A stretch of DNA of 64,000 bases, from the NCBI GenBank assembly GCA_965249205.1, contig CBDFLL010000004.1, forward strand, positions 806,001-870,000, in the 5' to 3' direction. Both the position numbers and the translations under genes were made by a program. The notes beneath the pieces were generated by a model. It saw only the letters and a program-made list of their open reading frames with translations. It was not told the DNA's origin and searched no databases. This document shows, in pieces, positions 34,720 through 42,562 of this stretch (the stretch's first letter is position 1; each line of letters starts with the position of its first letter). Origin of the DNA: JAQBVV01 sp965249205 (GTDB lineage: Bacteria; Acidobacteriota; Vicinamibacteria; Vicinamibacterales; UBA2999).

Positions 34720-34782
34720 GCGCGGATTTCACGAGCGCGTGGCTCTCAAATAGCCGCAATCCATGACAGGTGAAATCCGCGC
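34720..34782. repeat. Palindromic repeat module, GCGCGGATTTCA type (composite cluster)
   Basis: Arms GCGCGGATTTCA (34720-34731) and TGAAATCCGCGC (34771-34782) are perfect. The segment before it (34670-34719) repeats GCGTTGCTCCTCCGTCA and CGTCGCGCCTG of the large repeat. Confidence 0.87.
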
Positions 34783-34838
34783 TGGCCAGCCGGGCGCCTC
34801 ACCGCCCTCGGTGCACAAGCCAATTCGCAACCAGACCG

Positions 34839-35004
34839 CTAGCAGCCCGTGGTAAAAGTCCGTCTGCATTCGACGAGCGACGCATCCTCGCGACCTGCGT
34901 TGCTCCTCCGTCAAATACAGGCGGTATTTTCAGTCGTCGCGCCTTGTCCGCGAGGCGCCTCGCCCGTCTCGGCGCGACGCCGGCCTTTTACCACGGACCG
35001 CTAG
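34839..35004. repeat. Large palindromic repeat, short copy, overlapping the moeZ stop
   Basis: Arms CTAGCAGCCCGTGGTAAAAG (34839) and CTTTTACCACGGACCGCTAG (34985) face each other. The interior matches the complement of 22640-22740 (GACGAGCGACGCATCCTCGC, TGCGTTGCTCCTCCGTCAAA), so it is an inner-deleted, inverted version of the copies at 22495 and 42098. Its last bases CTA at 35001 are the stop codon complement of moeZ. Confidence 0.9.
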
Positions 35005-36488
35005 TACTTCGGCTGACTCGGATCGACAGTGTCAATCCACTCCAGCACGCCACCCCGAAGGTTCTTGATCCTCGAGAACCCGACCGACCGCAGATAGTCC
35101 ACAGCCTTTGCGCTGCGACCGCCCATCTTGCACATGACCACGACTTCACGCTCCGGGTCCAGCTCCTGGTAGCGCCGGGGCAACTCGCCAAGCGGAATAA
35201 GCGTCGATCCCGGCACTCGGTTGATCTGGTACTCGTTCGGTTCCCGGACATCGAGAATGAATACGTCGTCGCCGGCGTCCAGCCGCCGCTTCAACTCGAC
35301 GGGCGTCGTCTCCCACTCGTTGCCGGCCGCTCCTGCCGGCTGGGCCGGCGGTTCCGGCCGGATACCGCAGAACTGCTCGTAGTCGATCAACTCCGTCACT
35401 GTCGGATTCGTGCCGCACACCGGGCATTCGGGATCCTTCCGCAATTTCAACTCGCGGAACCGCATTTTCAAGGCGTCGTAGATCAGAAATCGTCCGACGA
35501 GCGGTTCGCCGATCCCGAGCATCAGCTTGATGGTTTCGGTCGCCTGAATCACACCGATGATGCCCGGCAACACGCCGAACACACCGCCCTCCGCGCAGCT
35601 CGGCACGAGCCCTGGTGGCGGTGGCTCGGGATACAGGCATCGATAGCAGGGGCCACCCTCGGTCGCAAAGACCGACGCCTGACCTTCGAACCGGAAGATG
35701 CTGCCGTACGCGTTGGGCTTGCCGCTGATGACGCATGCGTCGTTCACTAGATACCGCGTCGGGAAATTGTCCGTCCCGTCGAGGATGACGTCATAGGGCT
35801 CAAACAGCTCCAGCGCGTTCTCCGACGACAGCAGCGTTTCGTACGTCTCGACCTGGACGTGCGGGTTGAGCGCCTGCAGGCGATCCTTCGCCGACACCAG
35901 CTTCGACCGCCCGACGTCTGGCGTCCCGTGCAACAACTGCCGCTGCAGGTTACTGAAGTCGACCACGTCGAAATCGACGATGCCGATGCGGCCAACGCCC
36001 GCCGCGGCCAGGTACATCGCGGCCGGCGACCCGAGTCCCCCGGCACCAATGCAGAGCACGCTGGAGGCTTTCAGCTTCCGCTGCCCGTCCATGCCGACCT
36101 CCGGCATGATGAGATGACGGCTGTAGCGCTGAATTTCCGCCTGCGACAATTCAGGGGGAGACTGCGTGTCCGCACCGGCGTTCCCTGTCGAGGGGGGCAC
36201 TTCCGTCACCGGAGCGCCGCCGGCCACCGATGGCACGATGCTGAGTTCGTCACCCGGCTTGACGGGCGTCTGCTCACGCTCCAAATACCGAATGTCCTCG
36301 TCGTTCAAATAGACGTTGACGAAATTCCTCAGCCGCCCATCGTCGGCGTAGAGATGCTTCCGGAGTCCATCGTGACGCGACGTGAGATCGGCGAGCAGCT
36401 CGCCGACGGTGTTGCCGTTGACCTCGACCGACTCCTTCTTGTCAGTGAAGGGGCGGAGAGGAGTGGGAATGTGAATCGTGTTCGGCAT
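35001..36488 (-). CDS. moeZ: Sulfur carrier-adenylyltransferase-rhodanese fusion (CysO/MoaD-MoeZ)
   Basis: The 495-residue protein has three domains. Residues 1-92 are a ubiquitin-like MoaD/ThiS/CysO domain ending in PSVAGG (Gly90-Gly91), followed directly by Ala-Pro, so the diglycine is internal. Residues about 115-370 are a ThiF/MoeB E1-like adenylyltransferase: GAGGLGSPAA, DGTDNFPTRYLVND, zinc Cys pairs CYRC and CPVC, and PSCAEGGVFG. Residues 390-495 are a rhodanese with active-site loop VMCKMGGRS. It would activate and thiolate a carrier C-terminus for cysteine synthesis. It overlaps the JAMM protease gene by 47 nt and lies last in a cysM-mec-moeZ operon. Confidence 0.93.
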   Translation of the reverse strand: MPNTIHIPTPLRPFTDKKESVEVNGNTVGELLADLTSRHDGLRKHLYADDGRLRNFVNVYLNDEDIRYLEREQTPVKPGDELSIVPSVAGGAPVTEVPPSTGNAGADTQSPPELSQAEIQRYSRHLIMPEVGMDGQRKLKASSVLCIGAGGLGSPAAMYLAAAGVGRIGIVDFDVVDFSNLQRQLLHGTPDVGRSKLVSAKDRLQALNPHVQVETYETLLSSENALELFEPYDVILDGTDNFPTRYLVNDACVISGKPNAYGSIFRFEGQASVFATEGGPCYRCLYPEPPPPGLVPSCAEGGVFGVLPGIIGVIQATETIKLMLGIGEPLVGRFLIYDALKMRFRELKLRKDPECPVCGTNPTVTELIDYEQFCGIRPEPPAQPAGAAGNEWETTPVELKRRLDAGDDVFILDVREPNEYQINRVPGSTLIPLGELPRRYQELDPEREVVVMCKMGGRSAKAVDYLRSVGFSRIKNLRGGVLEWIDTVDPSQPKY

Positions 36489-36894
36489 TGGTCAGGTTTT
36501 CCTGGTCGAAAGCGGAACGGTCGTCCTTCAGACGCCACGACGTCATGTCTTCGGGAACGCCTCCGCGGACTGAAACGATGATGTACGAAAAAAACGGCCA
36601 CGCGTGATCGAGGTCGTACTGCGACGGACGTGCCGGATGGTCTGGGTGCGAGTGATAAAACCCGAGCAAGTCGGCCCCACCCTCGGCAGCCCGCCGCTCG
36701 GCTTCGCGGTAGTCGTCCGGCCGCACGCGAAACCGCCGCCGGGGTCCCTCTTCGGTCATGTTCGGCAGGGCGTAGGTGTCGGTCACCACCCCATCACGGC
36801 CGATGAGCGCCCCGCAGCACTCGTCGGGATACGTCTCTACACCGTGACCCCGAATGGCGTCGGCAACACCCGGGCGAAGCGTCAGGGTCGTCAC
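36442..36894 (-). CDS. mec: JAMM/MPN metalloprotease (Mec-like, M67)
   Basis: The 150-residue protein carries the JAMM zinc motif GFYHSHPDHPARPSQYDLD (H-x-H-P-x6-S-x2-D) and the upstream Glu/Cys block YPDECCGALIG. The mycobacterial relative Mec removes newly made cysteine from the CysO C-terminus. Here the neighbouring carrier is part of a longer chain with an internal Gly-Gly, so the protease may also release the carrier. It starts 4 nt inside the cysM stop (ATGA) and overlaps moeZ by 47 nt, so all three are translationally coupled. The C-terminal 20 residues (SAFDQENLTNAEHDSHSHSS) lie in the overlap and look non-conserved. Confidence 0.9.
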   Translation of the reverse strand: MTTLTLRPGVADAIRGHGVETYPDECCGALIGRDGVVTDTYALPNMTEEGPRRRFRVRPDDYREAERRAAEGGADLLGFYHSHPDHPARPSQYDLDHAWPFFSYIIVSVRGGVPEDMTSWRLKDDRSAFDQENLTNAEHDSHSHSSPPLH

Positions 36895-37838
36895 TGCCCG
36901 CCTCCGTCCCCAGATTCGTCCCAGAAACGCTCCGACAGATACTTTTCGCCGCCATCGCAGAACACGACGACGATAACGGCGTCTGACGCGGCACGCGCGA
37001 CGCGCAGCGCGCCCGCCAGGTTCGCACCGCTCGAGATACCGACAAACACCCCCTGGTGGGCCAGTTCGCGCGTCAACTCGAACGCCTCCTCAGTGTCGAC
37101 ACCCACGTCCTCATCGGCTAGCGCCGAGTCGTAGATCCCCGGCACGATCGCGGTGCCCATGTGCTTGAGCCCCTCCAAACCGTGCAGCGGCGAGTCGGGC
37201 TGAACCGAGATCAGACGAATCGACGCCTTGAACTCCCGGAGCCGGCGGCCTGCACCGACGAACGTGCCACTGGTGCCCAGCCCGGCAACGAAATGAGTCA
37301 CTCGCCCATCGGTCTGCTGGATGATTTCTGGCGCCGTGGTGTCGTAGTGCGACAGCCAATTGCCCGCGTTGTTGTACTGGTCCGAATAGAAGTACATGTC
37401 GGGCTCCGCCTCATACATCGCCTTGGCCCGAATGATGGCGCCATCGGACCCCTCCATGGGATCGGTGAACACGACGTCGGCGCCGAACGCACGAAGAATG
37501 CGCTTGCGTTCCGGCGTGACATTGTCGGGCACGCACAAGCGCACACGGTACCCACGCGCCGCGCCGATCATCGCGTATGCGATGCCCGTGTTGCCTGACG
37601 TCGCATCCAGCAGGATCTTGTCGCGCGTCAGCGCTCCAGACCGCTCACCCTCAAGAATCATCCGGGCCGCCGGCCGGTCCTTGACGGAGCCGCCCGGGTT
37701 CCTCCACTCCGCCTTTGCCCACAACTCGACGTTGCGGAGTCCCTTCTCAAAGCTCGACAGCCTGACGAGCGGCGTATTGCCTATCAGATCGACGATGGAC
37801 GGGGAGGCTCGTGGCAGCCCAAGGGTCACAACTGGCAT
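36891..37838 (-). CDS. cysM: Cysteine synthase, CysM type (PLP-dependent)
   Basis: This protein of about 315 residues is a fold-type II PLP enzyme. It shows DLIGNTPLVRL, the PLP lysine in NPGGSVKDRPA, DATSGNTGIAYAMIGAARG, GLGTSGTFVG and the closing FCDGGEKYL. CysM in the CysO route uses O-phosphoserine and the carrier thiocarboxylate. I chose ATG 37838; an in-frame GTG at 37868 adds ten residues but has poor spacing to its GGAG. It leads the mec-moeZ operon. Confidence 0.88.
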   Translation of the reverse strand: MPVVTLGLPRASPSIVDLIGNTPLVRLSSFEKGLRNVELWAKAEWRNPGGSVKDRPAARMILEGERSGALTRDKILLDATSGNTGIAYAMIGAARGYRVRLCVPDNVTPERKRILRAFGADVVFTDPMEGSDGAIIRAKAMYEAEPDMYFYSDQYNNAGNWLSHYDTTAPEIIQQTDGRVTHFVAGLGTSGTFVGAGRRLREFKASIRLISVQPDSPLHGLEGLKHMGTAIVPGIYDSALADEDVGVDTEEAFELTRELAHQGVFVGISSGANLAGALRVARAASDAVIVVVFCDGGEKYLSERFWDESGDGGGQ

Positions 37839-37927
37839 ATCCGACTGTTCAAGTCCGATTTTACACAACTCCGGCCGATGAACTCCAGCTTTGTCCCCGC
37901 CCTGTGTTCCGCGCGTCGTGCCGTTCC

Positions 37928-38025
37928 CGCGTTTTCGGGTTCTTCATAGCAACGAAAAGCATGTGGCACCTACTGGTAGCCAGGGGCAAAAGCACATCCG
38001 AGTACTACGACAAGGCGAAAACGCG
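37928..38025. repeat. Palindromic repeat module, CGCGTTTTCG type
   Basis: Arms CGCGTTTTCG (37928-37937) and CGAAAACGCG (38016-38025) enclose GTTCTTCATAGCAACGAA, CATGTGGCAC and CACATCCGAGTACTACG, shared with 12391-12576. It ends 5 nt before the M16 protease stop codon and lies in the gap upstream of cysM, probably within the promoter region of that operon. Confidence 0.87.
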
Positions 38026-38030
38026 GTAGG

Positions 38031-40871
38031 TCACTGGATCCGCGCCTGCGCGTCCCTGAACTCCAGATCGCCCAAATCCAGCGCGCGGAGATCTTCTTCG
38101 ATGACCGCACGGTCGCCCACAGCAATGACGACGAGGTCCTCGGGAACCAGATAGCGCCGGGCGACATCGAGCGCCTGCGCGGCAGTCACTGCGTGTACCT
38201 GCCCCGCGTACCGGGTGAAATAGTCGAGACCGAGGTCGTACACGAAGATATTCGAGAAGCTGCTGACCGAATCAAGACTGGTTTCAAACGCACCAGGCAA
38301 CGAGTTGACCATGGAATCCTTTGCCTTCTGCAGCTCCTCTTCGCTCATGGGCGCCGCGACCATCCCTGCAATTTCCTTGAATATTTCCGTGACTGAGAGG
38401 GCCGTTGCATCCGTGCGCACCCCAGCGCCCGCCACGAATGGTCCCGCGCCTCGGCGAAACACGAAGGCCGAAAACGCCCCGTAGCTGTACCCGTGCTCCT
38501 CTCGCAGATTCATGTTGATGCGGCTCGAAAAGAGCCCCCCCAGCGCCAGGTTCATCACCTGCAGCGCGCGAAAGTCAGGCGACGACCGCGCCGCACCGAT
38601 GCCGGCGACGCGGAGTTGCGTCTGTGGAGAACCCGGCTTGTCTACGATGATGACGCGAGCCGCCGTGGTCTCTGTCTCGCCGAGCGTAACGGGCGCGGGC
38701 GCGGCGCCCTTCCATCCCGCGAAGGCCTTCTCCGCCAATGCCCGGAGCGCGCCCATTGAGATGTCACCCGCGACCACAAGCGCGGCGTTGCCGGGCACGA
38801 AGTGCCGTCTCCAGAACCCGACCAGGTCGTCGCGCATGAGTCCCTGCACAGACGATTCAGTGCCGTTCTCCGTGTAGCCGTACGGGTGACGGGGACCGTA
38901 GAGCGCAGCCGCCATGACCTCGGCGGCCACCCGCCCGGGGTTGTCGCGCCCCTGCACGAGGTCACCAAGGCGACTCGTGCGCTGCCGCTCGATCTCCTCT
39001 GCTGGAAACGAGGGCCGAAGCGCGACGTCGGCCATCAGGCTCAACGTCGCCTCGAAGTTCTTCAGCAACGACCGCGAGCGCATCGTCATCGCGTCCATCG
39101 TGCTCCCCGTGGTGAGTGTCGCGCCGAGGCTCGCGACCTCGTCCGCGATCTCCAGCGCGCTGCGGGTGGTGGTGCCCTCGTCAAGCATTGCGCCGACGAA
39201 ACTGGCCAGGCCGACCTTATCGAGGGGATTGGCGGCACTTCCCGTTCGGAGCACAAGGTTGGCAGCGACAATGGGCACACCGCTCCGCTCGTTCAGAACG
39301 AGCGTGAGGCCGTTAGGCAGCGTCGCCGACACGGGCGTCGCCAACTCCACCAGTCGCGCGGGACCGGGTCCCGGCATCTCGAAACGCCACGGCTCATCGT
39401 CGTTGATCGATGTTCCCTCACCGCCCGACGCTCCCGCGTCCGCGGCTTCCTGAGCCGCTGCCGGCGCTTCCTGTGCCGCCGGCGCTTGCGGCTCTCCGGG
39501 CACGACGTGCAGAACGACCCGGCCGCTCTCCGTCAAATACTCGCGCGCGAATGCCTGCGCGGACTCGGGCGTGACAGCCCGGTAGCGCTGAATGTCCTTG
39601 TCGAGATAGTCGGGTGTTCCCAGGTAGTGGTTGTAAGAGTTCAGCCGATCGGACACGCCACCGAAACCGCCAAGGCGCTCCAGTCCGCCGATCATGTAGG
39701 TCTCGATGGTATTCCGCGACCGTTCAACCTCGCCGAGGGCGGGTTGTAGCATCTTCAACTCGGCCAGTTCCTCGTTGATCGCCTCCTCCAACTCCCCGAC
39801 TGTGTGCCCAGGACGTGCGGTCGCCTCGATCTGAAAGATCGACCCGAGCACAAGTGACTGCTGGTACGCGGACACGTCTTGGGCAATCTGTCGCTCATAT
39901 ACAAGCTTTTTGTAGAGGCGACTCGACCGTCCGGAACCGAGAATGCCGGCGACAATATCCGCGTCGGCATCGCCAGGCTTGAAAATCGGCGGCGACAACC
40001 AGGCCATGTAGACCCGCGGGAGCTCCACGCGCGCCGTGACCACCCGCCGACGCTCGGCCGTGATCGGCGGTGTCTCGGTCTCCACAGACGGGACAGCCGG
40101 GCCACGCTTGAGCGTGCCGAAGTATTTCTCGACCAGCGCCTTCGTGTGTGCGGGTTCGAAGTCCCCGACAATCGCCAAGCTCGCGTTGTTCGGCGCGTAG
40201 TACTGGCGGAAGAATCTGTTCACGTCCTCCAGTTTCACCGCCTGGATGTCTTCGTGCGACCCGATCACGTCGCCATAGTACGGATGCCCCTGCGGAAACA
40301 CTGTCTGCACGAGCATCTCCTCGGCGAGCCCATAGGGGCGATTCTCGACGCTCTGGCGGCGCTCATTTCGCACAACGTCCTGCTGATTGGACAAAGCTGC
40401 CTGGTCAACTTTTTCAAGCAGATAGCCCATGCGGTCGGACTCAAGCCACAGCGCCAGCTCAAGCTGATTGGCCGGCACCGTCTCGAAATAATTGGTGCGA
40501 TCGTGGCTGGTCGTGCCGTTCAGATCGCTCGCACCGGCTGCCTCCAACAAGCGAATATGGGAGTCCTCCGGCACATGCTTCGAACTCTGAAACATCATGT
40601 GCTCGAACAGGTGGGCAAACCCTGTACGGCCCGGCTCCTCGTTGACGGGCCCGACGTGATACCACAGGTTGACCGATACCATCGGCAATCGTGTGTTCTG
40701 ACTGAGAATCACCTCCAGGCCGTTCGGCAACGTGTACTTCTCGAACGGCAGATCCGGGATGTCCGCGGTCGATGCCGGGCTCTGTGCACGCGGCGTCGTG
40801 ACACTCATGGTGGCGAGCGCGCCGGCGAGCGCGGCGGTCAGCAGTAGGCGGATGGACGCACGTCGAGGCAT
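38031..40871 (-). CDS. M16 family zinc metallopeptidase, two-repeat form, secreted
   Basis: The 946-residue protein starts at 40871, which gives a signal peptide (RRASIRLLLTAALAGALA, cleavage after PRAQ). The first M16 unit has the inverted zinc motif HLFEH (residues 87-91), then the distal Glu in VVRNERRQSVENRPYG. The second unit (about residue 500 on) has lost HxxEH, as in the inactive half of pitrilysin-type enzymes. A low-complexity Ala/Gly linker joins them. It probably degrades peptides in the periplasm. AlkA follows upstream with only 5 nt between the genes. Confidence 0.93.
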   Translation of the reverse strand: MPRRASIRLLLTAALAGALATMSVTTPRAQSPASTADIPDLPFEKYTLPNGLEVILSQNTRLPMVSVNLWYHVGPVNEEPGRTGFAHLFEHMMFQSSKHVPEDSHIRLLEAAGASDLNGTTSHDRTNYFETVPANQLELALWLESDRMGYLLEKVDQAALSNQQDVVRNERRQSVENRPYGLAEEMLVQTVFPQGHPYYGDVIGSHEDIQAVKLEDVNRFFRQYYAPNNASLAIVGDFEPAHTKALVEKYFGTLKRGPAVPSVETETPPITAERRRVVTARVELPRVYMAWLSPPIFKPGDADADIVAGILGSGRSSRLYKKLVYERQIAQDVSAYQQSLVLGSIFQIEATARPGHTVGELEEAINEELAELKMLQPALGEVERSRNTIETYMIGGLERLGGFGGVSDRLNSYNHYLGTPDYLDKDIQRYRAVTPESAQAFAREYLTESGRVVLHVVPGEPQAPAAQEAPAAAQEAADAGASGGEGTSINDDEPWRFEMPGPGPARLVELATPVSATLPNGLTLVLNERSGVPIVAANLVLRTGSAANPLDKVGLASFVGAMLDEGTTTRSALEIADEVASLGATLTTGSTMDAMTMRSRSLLKNFEATLSLMADVALRPSFPAEEIERQRTSRLGDLVQGRDNPGRVAAEVMAAALYGPRHPYGYTENGTESSVQGLMRDDLVGFWRRHFVPGNAALVVAGDISMGALRALAEKAFAGWKGAAPAPVTLGETETTAARVIIVDKPGSPQTQLRVAGIGAARSSPDFRALQVMNLALGGLFSSRINMNLREEHGYSYGAFSAFVFRRGAGPFVAGAGVRTDATALSVTEIFKEIAGMVAAPMSEEELQKAKDSMVNSLPGAFETSLDSVSSFSNIFVYDLGLDYFTRYAGQVHAVTAAQALDVARRYLVPEDLVVIAVGDRAVIEEDLRALDLGDLEFRDAQARIQ

Positions 40872-40876
40872 GGGAA

Positions 40877-41518
40877 TCACTCCTGTGAAGGTGGATTGGA
40901 AAGACTGGCCCACAGATACCAGCAGGCCACGGATCGATACGGGCGCCACGACTCGCCGAGGCGCAGCAGTCGGGTCGGCGACGGACGCGTGCGAAGCCGG
41001 TAGGCCCGCTGCACGGCCTTGCCAATACCAAGGTCGCCCACGGGCAGAACATCGGGGCGGTGCAGGCGGAACATGAGAAACATTTCGGCGGTCCAGCGGC
41101 CGATGCCTTTGACCTGCGTCAGCGCCGCGATCACCGCTTCGTCTGGCATCGCATCAAGGGCACCAAGCACCAACGACCCGTCAGTGATACGCGCGCCGAG
41201 CGCCCGCAGGTAACTGACCTTCTGGCCGCTGAGACCTGCCCCCCGCAGCTGCACGTCCGACACGCGGGCAAGACTCGCCAGCGTCGGCACTCCACCAAGC
41301 AACACATCCACCCGTGAGGCAATGGTCGCTGCTGCCCTCGTTGAGAGCTGCTGCGAAATGATGGCGTGCACGAGCGCCTGAAACGGATCGGTCCGCTGGG
41401 AGTCGGCCAAACCGCACGCCCCCTGACGCCGCATCAGATCGCGCAGAATCGGATCGCGACGGGCCAGCGTCCGGCGGGCGGCAGCGTAATCGACGGGACC
41501 ACTGGTCACAAGAGACAC
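40877..41518 (-). CDS. alkA: DNA-3-methyladenine glycosylase II (HhH-GPD)
   Basis: The 213-residue DNA repair enzyme shows FQALVHAIISQQLS, the helix-hairpin-helix LTQVKGIGRWTAEMFLMF, and the catalytic Asp in VLPVGDLGIGKA. It removes alkylated bases from DNA. It lacks the N-terminal domain of E. coli AlkA and resembles the short bacterial/yeast MAG form. It ends just upstream of the M16 gene on the same strand. Confidence 0.92.
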   Translation of the reverse strand: MSLVTSGPVDYAAARRTLARRDPILRDLMRRQGACGLADSQRTDPFQALVHAIISQQLSTRAAATIASRVDVLLGGVPTLASLARVSDVQLRGAGLSGQKVSYLRALGARITDGSLVLGALDAMPDEAVIAALTQVKGIGRWTAEMFLMFRLHRPDVLPVGDLGIGKAVQRAYRLRTRPSPTRLLRLGESWRPYRSVACWYLWASLSNPPSQE

Positions 41519-41672
41519 GACGAACTATTTTAGTTCCGCGGGGAGCTCAACCGGGCACGGTGCGGAAGCACGGTAGTGTCTCAGTTTGAGTAGCAGGGAC
41601 ACTACCGGAAGCACCCCGCTATTGTGACGTCTCTGCGACGGCTCGGGTTGGAGCGTGCCACAATGGCCCGCC

Positions 41673-42101
41673 GTGGAAGTATCCCTTGTCCGGAACCGAC
41701 TGAACCGCACGATCGAGGCTGCCCGGCAGCGGGCTCAGCAGCGCCGCCAGCGGACGGCAACTGCCGAACAGGCATACGAAACCTTCCTTCAGGACGTTGC
41801 AACTCCGGTGACCCGCCTTCTCGAGAACAGCCTGAAGGTGGAGAACTACGCGTTTACGGTTTTTACGCCCGGCGGCGGCCTGCGGCTGGCGTCGGACCGT
41901 GGCCGCGACGACTACGTGGAGTTTGCACTCGACGCCGCGACGGACCCGCCGCAGGTCGTGGGACACATCAGGCGCTCCAGGGGCTCACGCACCATCGACG
42001 AAGAGCGGCCGGTCAAACCGGGATCCTCACTCGATGAGCTGTCCGAGGAGGACGTGTTGTCTTTCCTGCTCGACGTGCTCCAGCCGTGGCTGGAACGCTA
42101 G
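41673..42101 (+). CDS. Conserved-looking small soluble protein of unknown function
   Basis: The protein has about 142 residues from GTG 41673; an ATG at 41655 adds six. A basic, Gln/Arg-rich helix (residues 5-40; RQRAQQRRQR) leads into a mixed alpha/beta domain with LKVENYAFTVFTPGGGL and an acidic C-terminus ending LLDVLQPWLER. I do not recognise a family. The coding character is good and its divergent position to alkA fits a real gene. Its stop codon TAG is the second to fourth base of the large palindromic repeat that follows. Confidence 0.65.
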   Translation: MEVSLVRNRLNRTIEAARQRAQQRRQRTATAEQAYETFLQDVATPVTRLLENSLKVENYAFTVFTPGGGLRLASDRGRDDYVEFALDAATDPPQVVGHIRRSRGSRTIDEERPVKPGSSLDELSEEDVLSFLLDVLQPWLER

Positions 42102-42367
42102 CAGCCCGTGGTGAAAGTCCGGCATGGCACCTAACGCGGATTTCACGAGCGGGGCCATGACCCTCTGCCAGGTACTGCTGAAATCCGCGCTAGACAAGTG
42201 AGACGCCTCGCGCGGATTCTGCTCGGTCGTGGCACGCCTGCGGAATCCGCGCTCGCGAACAAGGCGCGACGACCGAAAATACCGCCTGTATTTGAGGGAG
42301 GAGCAACGCAGATCGCAAGGATGCATCGCTCGTCGAATGCCGCTGGACTTCCACCACGGGCTGCTAG
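42098..42367. repeat. Large nested palindromic repeat, full copy B
   Basis: Outer arms CTAGCAGCCCGTGGTGAAAG (42098) and GGACTTCCACCACGGGCTGC (42345), ending TAG. Inner hairpins are CGCGGATTTCA/TGAAATCCGCG and GCGCGGATTC/GGAATCCGCGC. It is collinear with 22495-22757 at about 90% by eye. The first bases contain the stop codon of the gene ending at 42101. Confidence 0.92.
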
Positions 42368-42562
42368 GCTCGCGCCGCCCAGAGGGCTCGTTGCCGTCGC
42401 CCGGCGCTGACCACAACACTGGATCACGCTGCGCCTTGACAATGGCCGGGCGTCAACCATAATTGGCACGGGCGCGCGGCCAGCCCTCCTTGCGTCCGCC
42501 GTCTGCACTGTGTGTCGCGCTTGTTGGCGCGGTTGAGTCCACCCTCGGTCCGGATTAAAACT

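Noticed and set aside
34480..35004. A CRISPR array
   Set aside because: The repeats are long inverted arms of different types with unequal spacing, not short direct repeats with uniform spacers, and there is no cas gene.
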